NCBI GenBank assembly: GCA_000493965.1
Contig: AWNV01000048.1
Coordinates: 1-24,847, forward strand
Direction of reading: 5' to 3'
Source: Candidatus Aminicenans sakinawicola JGI OTU-1
Lineage (GTDB): Bacteria; Acidobacteriota; Aminicenantia; Aminicenantales; Aminicenantaceae
Length of the DNA: 24,847 nucleotides
The translations under genes and the position numbers were made by a program. Numbering within the stretch: the stretch's first letter is position 1; each line of letters begins with the position of its first letter. This document shows positions 21,760-24,847 of this stretch, one piece after another. Under the pieces are notes generated by a model. It saw only the letters and a program-made list of their open reading frames with translations, had not been told where the DNA came from and ran no database searches.

Positions 21760-22077
21760 ATGAAAATCAGAGCTTTCATCGGAATATACTCTTACTCTAA
21801 ATTCAGAAATTATTCAGTTGGCTTTGTGCAAAGAGAATACTATATTGTTGTTGTTTGGTACACAACGACAGAGCAGGATGCGCTTGGGTACCTGAAAAAA
21901 ATGGCGGACATGAAGGATCTGATCCTTTGTCCTCAATGTGGTGGCAGAATGAAAATCATCTTATTTATAGAAGGTCATAAAGTAATTGACAGGATCATAA
22001 ATCACCTTAAGCTGACTTTTAAGGCAGAGCGACCACCTCCTCCCCAAGCTCAGCCTCAGCTTAATATGGCATATTAG
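21760..22077 (+). pseudogene. Fragment with IS91-family transposase C-terminus
   Basis: A 105-codon frame whose last half reads DLILCPQCGGRMKIILFIEG, HKVIDRIINHLKL and RPPPPQAQP. The CPxCGG-x-M-x-I-x-FIE...IxxILxHL...RPPPP order is the typical C-terminal tail of IS91/IS801-type Y2 transposases (C57, C60). The first about 45 residues are not recognisable. The catalytic HUH and tyrosine parts are missing. It may still be translated but is very unlikely to act as a transposase. A different piece of the same family lies at 2917-3018. Confidence 0.65.
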
Positions 22078-22179
22078 GAAAGATCAGAATATGTATGAAA
22101 GTCCGAAGTCCTAGATCAGCGATTAAGGGGTGATCTCTACTCTTAATACGCTTTATACAGGCCAATTCTATGAAATTCT

Positions 22180-22310
22180 CTGTTTCCTGCGGACTTCTCG
22201 TTGACTTGATATGTTTGTTCTGTGTAGTATTGTTAATGAAGCAGCTCAGAGAGTGAAAACTTGATGAAATTTAGAGAAAATCGTTATGAACAAAAAAAGA
22301 AATTTCTATC
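22180..22310 (+). repeat. Duplicated promoter/leader, copy 2
   Basis: Ungapped partner of 14897-15027 (about 83% identical by eye). It contains the promoter and first codons of the DUF5916 gene. Similarity fades into non-homologous sequence after CTATC at 22310. Confidence 0.75.
22201..22230 (+). promoter_or_regulatory. Promoter of the DUF5916 gene
   Basis: TTGACT (22201-22206), 18-bp spacer, TAGTAT (22225-22230), about 35 bp before the start codon. Both elements and their spacing are kept in the diverged copy at 14918-14947, which supports that they matter. Confidence 0.5.
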
Positions 22311-24618
22311 TCTTCAACACGCCAACAGAAACCTGCATTGTATATTTTTTACAGCTCTACTCGTCCTATCCATCACCCATGTTTGGGGTTCAAATTCTGA
22401 TAACAAATCGAAAACCAATTCAACTATGCTGATAAATCAGGATGGCAAGAGAGTCATGCCTGCAGTCCCGATTGAGGAGAAGGTAGTGATCGACGGCCGT
22501 CTGGATGATGCTGTATGGCAAACAGCCGCATTCCAGGGAGATTTCAAACAGCGTGAACCCGACGAAGGAGAACCGGCCAGTGAAAGGACCGAAGTAGCTG
22601 TGCTCTATGATAAAAAATATCTCTACTTTGGAATCAAATGCTTCGATAAAGAACCCGATAAAATTATCGCCCGGGAGATGCGGCGTGATGCCATTGTAGA
22701 TGATGACGACTACTTTGAAATGATACTGGACACCTATCACGATAAGCGCAGCGGCTATTACTTTATCACCAATGCCTACGGTTCCAAAAGGGAGGCCGTA
22801 CTGGCCAATGAAGGGCGTGACTATAATCCTGCATGGGACGGTGTATGGAAATGTAAAGCCCGTGTAACCGAAGAGGGATGGTTTCTCGAAATTGCCATCC
22901 CCTGGAAAACCCTGCGGTTCAAAGAGCAGGATCTGTCGGTATGGGGCATTAACTTCGCGCGCATGATCCGCCGGAAGAATGAACATGTCTTCTGGCAGCT
23001 GATTCCCCGGGATCTGGGACACACCGGATTATTCCGCCTCTCCGAAGCAGGGACACTGGAGAATCTGACCAACCTGAAAATGGGCGGAAATCTGGAACTC
23101 AGGCCCTATTTCTTGGGGGGTCTGGAAAATGACTCTGGTACTGATTTTAAAACCGACGGACTGATTGACCTCGGCCTGGATACCAAAATCGCCATCACAC
23201 CCAACCTAGCTCTGGATCTCACGGTGAACACCGATTTCGCCCAGGTAGAGGCCGACCAGGAACAGGTCAATTTAACCCGGTTCTCTCTGTACTATCCTGA
23301 AAAGCGGGATTTCTTCCTTGAAGGTGCGGAAACTTTTGCATTCGGAGGAGGAGGAGGAGGAGGACACTGGCATGGCGGCAGTTCGGATATGAATCTCTTT
23401 TACAGCCGCCGGCTGGGCCTGGTCGACAGTCATGAGGCACGTATACTCGGCGGAGCCAAGATGGTGGGCAAGATCGGCCAGTACCGCATCGGTCTGATGC
23501 ATATTTATACAGATGAGGTCTCCTACGAGGATGAAGAGGATACACTCCATGTCAATCCGATCCATTTTACTGTTTTCCGGCTCAGCAGAGACATCCTTTC
23601 ACGGGGCAGTATCGGATTAATGCTGTTGAACAAGGAAGAAACCAAATCGGACCACTATAATCGTTCCGTGGGGTTGGATGGTTTGTTCCCGTTGAGTGAT
23701 TATTTTACCGTTTCCGGCTATCTCGCCGGTACCTTCGGACTAAGGCAGGAGAAGGATGGCCAGATTCTGAATATGAACCAACAGAACCTCGCCGGCAAAC
23801 TCAGCCTGGACTACAACAGCGATCTGTGGCAGTTTTCAACCTCCCACCAGGATGTAGGTGTATTATTCAATCCAGAGATGGGATTTAACCGCCGTACGGA
23901 CTACCGTCTTACCAATGCCTCTCTGGAATATTCCCCCCGGCCGGCTCAACCATCGGCTATCCGGAAGTTCGGGTATCAGATATCGGGTGATTACCGTTCC
24001 GATCATCACAGCAGAATGCTGGACAGTAAAATCGGGGCATCCTTTTCCATTGAATTTCAGAGCAGTGCCCGATACAGTTTCGATGTCAACAAAAACAATG
24101 AGTTTATTGATTACAACTGGGAAGTTCGGGATGGATTTCTCATCCCTGCTGGAACCTACTCGGGGTACGACTATTCCATGAGCATAGAAAGTGACAAGAG
24201 CCGTTCCATTGCCGGGGGAATCAATGTAAATTACGGGAATTACTACACGGGCCACAACATGAGTCTTGGTGTAGACGGCACCATCACCAAGATCCGTCGG
24301 CTCAGGATGGAGATTGACTACTCACACAATTATGTCAATCTTCCCGGGGGAACGTTTCATACCAATACCCTGGGACTCCGCACATTTTATTTCTTTTCCA
24401 CGGAGCTCTATCTGAAAGCCTATATACAGTTGAACGACGACAAATACTACAATGAAGGAAGAGAGAAGATTATCAGCAACATTCTATTAAGATGGATTTA
24501 TTTACCTGAAAGCAATCTCTATTTTGTATACAACGACGGCCGTCTCATCGGCCCCGGGAACAATGTAATTACCAACAGGACCTTCATGGTCAAAGCGACC
24601 TTCTTCTGGCGCAAGTAA
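22264..24618 (+). CDS. DUF5916 outer-membrane protein with CBM9-like domain
   Basis: 784 residues from ATG 22264; a TTG at 22261 precedes it and the ribosome site is weak. A signal region (about 24-43, NLHCIFFTALLVLSITHVWG) follows a charged head of 23 residues. Residues about 60-275 form a carbohydrate-binding family 9-like domain (IDGRLDDAVWQTAA, TEVAVLYDKKYLYFGIKC, WFLEIAIPWKTLRF). From about 290 onward comes the DUF5916 beta-barrel (NLALDLTVNTDFAQVEADQE, FYPEKR-type YYPEKRDFFLEGAETF, LFYSRRLGL). The chain ends in FMVKATFFWRK, like an outer-membrane strand. Such proteins occur widely in Bacteroidota- and Aminicenantes-type genomes; substrate unknown. A run of seven Gly at about 361-367 comes from a GGA repeat. 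Confidence 0.88.
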   Translation: MKFRENRYEQKKKFLSLQHANRNLHCIFFTALLVLSITHVWGSNSDNKSKTNSTMLINQDGKRVMPAVPIEEKVVIDGRLDDAVWQTAAFQGDFKQREPDEGEPASERTEVAVLYDKKYLYFGIKCFDKEPDKIIAREMRRDAIVDDDDYFEMILDTYHDKRSGYYFITNAYGSKREAVLANEGRDYNPAWDGVWKCKARVTEEGWFLEIAIPWKTLRFKEQDLSVWGINFARMIRRKNEHVFWQLIPRDLGHTGLFRLSEAGTLENLTNLKMGGNLELRPYFLGGLENDSGTDFKTDGLIDLGLDTKIAITPNLALDLTVNTDFAQVEADQEQVNLTRFSLYYPEKRDFFLEGAETFAFGGGGGGGHWHGGSSDMNLFYSRRLGLVDSHEARILGGAKMVGKIGQYRIGLMHIYTDEVSYEDEEDTLHVNPIHFTVFRLSRDILSRGSIGLMLLNKEETKSDHYNRSVGLDGLFPLSDYFTVSGYLAGTFGLRQEKDGQILNMNQQNLAGKLSLDYNSDLWQFSTSHQDVGVLFNPEMGFNRRTDYRLTNASLEYSPRPAQPSAIRKFGYQISGDYRSDHHSRMLDSKIGASFSIEFQSSARYSFDVNKNNEFIDYNWEVRDGFLIPAGTYSGYDYSMSIESDKSRSIAGGINVNYGNYYTGHNMSLGVDGTITKIRRLRMEIDYSHNYVNLPGGTFHTNTLGLRTFYFFSTELYLKAYIQLNDDKYYNEGREKIISNILLRWIYLPESNLYFVYNDGRLIGPGNNVITNRTFMVKATFFWRK
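23344..23364 (+). repeat. (GGA)7 microsatellite coding Gly7 in the DUF5916 protein
   Basis: Seven exact GGA units encode a glycine run in a loop before HWHGG. Slippage would change the loop length by whole residues without breaking the frame. Confidence 0.8.
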
Positions 24619-24739
24619 TATAATAAAGATGGAACTTATCCAAGAGATGACCGGGAAATACTGGTCGATCGGAGCAAAAAGGACTCCTGACTTCACATAA
24701 CAGCAATTTACATCTTCTAACTTCTGCCTAAAGCCTAGC

Positions 24740-24772
24740 TTAGCTGCTTACAGGGGAATACAAGGCAGCTAA
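24740..24772. repeat. Inverted repeat downstream of the DUF5916 gene
   Basis: TTAGCTGCTT (24740-24749) and AAGGCAGCTAA (24762-24772) pair with one bulge around a 12-nt loop, followed by CCCTTTTGG. This may act as a weak terminator for the upstream gene. A second hairpin, CCCTGCC/GGCAGGG, is at 24802-24818. Nothing coding is seen in 24619-24847. Confidence 0.35.
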
Positions 24773-24847
24773 CCCTTTTGGCGTGTTTCTTGAATAACAA
24801 TCCCTGCCATGGGCAGGGTATATCTTCAGCGTCATCCGGAGAGAACG

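Noticed and set aside
2917..22077. A composite element bounded by the two IS91 fragments
   Set aside because: The two fragments are opposite parts of the transposase (N- and C-terminal), 19 kb apart, and show no matching ends. They are better read as independent remnants.
22420..23022. A 200-codon open frame antisense to the DUF5916 gene (and similar ones at 23272-23565 and 23863-24255)
   Set aside because: The sense strand has clear CBM9-like/DUF5916 domains; the antisense frames have no recognisable motifs or ribosome sites and reflect codon bias.
24802..24818. Intrinsic terminator from the CCCTGCC/GGCAGGG hairpin
   Set aside because: No T-run follows on either strand and it lies 180 bp past the stop codon.

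Overview
The window is about 24.8 kb of AT-leaning chromosomal DNA from an uncultured-type Gram-negative bacterium. Lipoproteins and exported 6-bladed beta-propellers, a large CBM9-like/DUF5916 outer-membrane protein, exported peptidases, a PPi-type phosphofructokinase and multi-PAS diguanylate cyclases are the usual mix of Candidatus Aminicenantes and neighbouring candidate phyla. That placement is an inference; there is no rRNA or tRNA gene to support it.

Layout. Positions 1-196 hold the 5' part of an IS110-family transposase reading out of the window. A good outward promoter lies inside it and points at an exported M55 D-aminopeptidase (283-1167). An exported aspartoacylase/AstE-like M14 protein follows (1645-2691), then a scar with fragments of a DUF4338 (DruA-like) gene and an IS91-type transposase (2723-3018). 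A YfcC-family carrier (3093-4508, minus) and an exported cyanophycinase (4845-5711) are divergent. Together these four genes look like a peptide or amino-acid scavenging locus. Next come a PAS-PAS-PAS-GAF-PAS-GGDEF protein (6284-9100, minus) and a PPi-type 6-phosphofructokinase (9447-10625, minus).

From about 10.9 to 22.3 kb the region is a patchwork of genes separated by mobile-element debris. It holds four ISL3-family transposase remnants (A-D), a 117-bp near-identical repeat, a duplicated promoter/leader, an IS91 C-terminal fragment and a 15-bp motif at three junctions. The genes among them are a beta-propeller lipoprotein with the 3' stump of a second one upstream, a hybrid histidine kinase that has lost its sensor region, an MNT-HEPN toxin-antitoxin pair, a decapitated HNH-like gene, an ECF sigma/anti-sigma/secretin-N operon, a lipid kinase, an aminotransferase stump and an exported methyltransferase. 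The DUF5916 protein (22264-24618) closes the window.

The most noteworthy item is the MNT-HEPN pair at 15067-16070. Its antitoxin-like nucleotidyltransferase carries a fused N-terminal winged helix. Its promoter (TTGACA-17-TAAGAT) is overlaid by two TTATGC-N5-GCATAA palindromes exactly 21 bp apart, a near-complete picture of an autoregulated module. Second is the diguanylate cyclase, whose GGDEF loop appears tandemly duplicated: a degenerate FGEDEF copy is directly followed by the intact FGGDEF copy. No complete mobile element, CRISPR array or stable RNA gene was seen.
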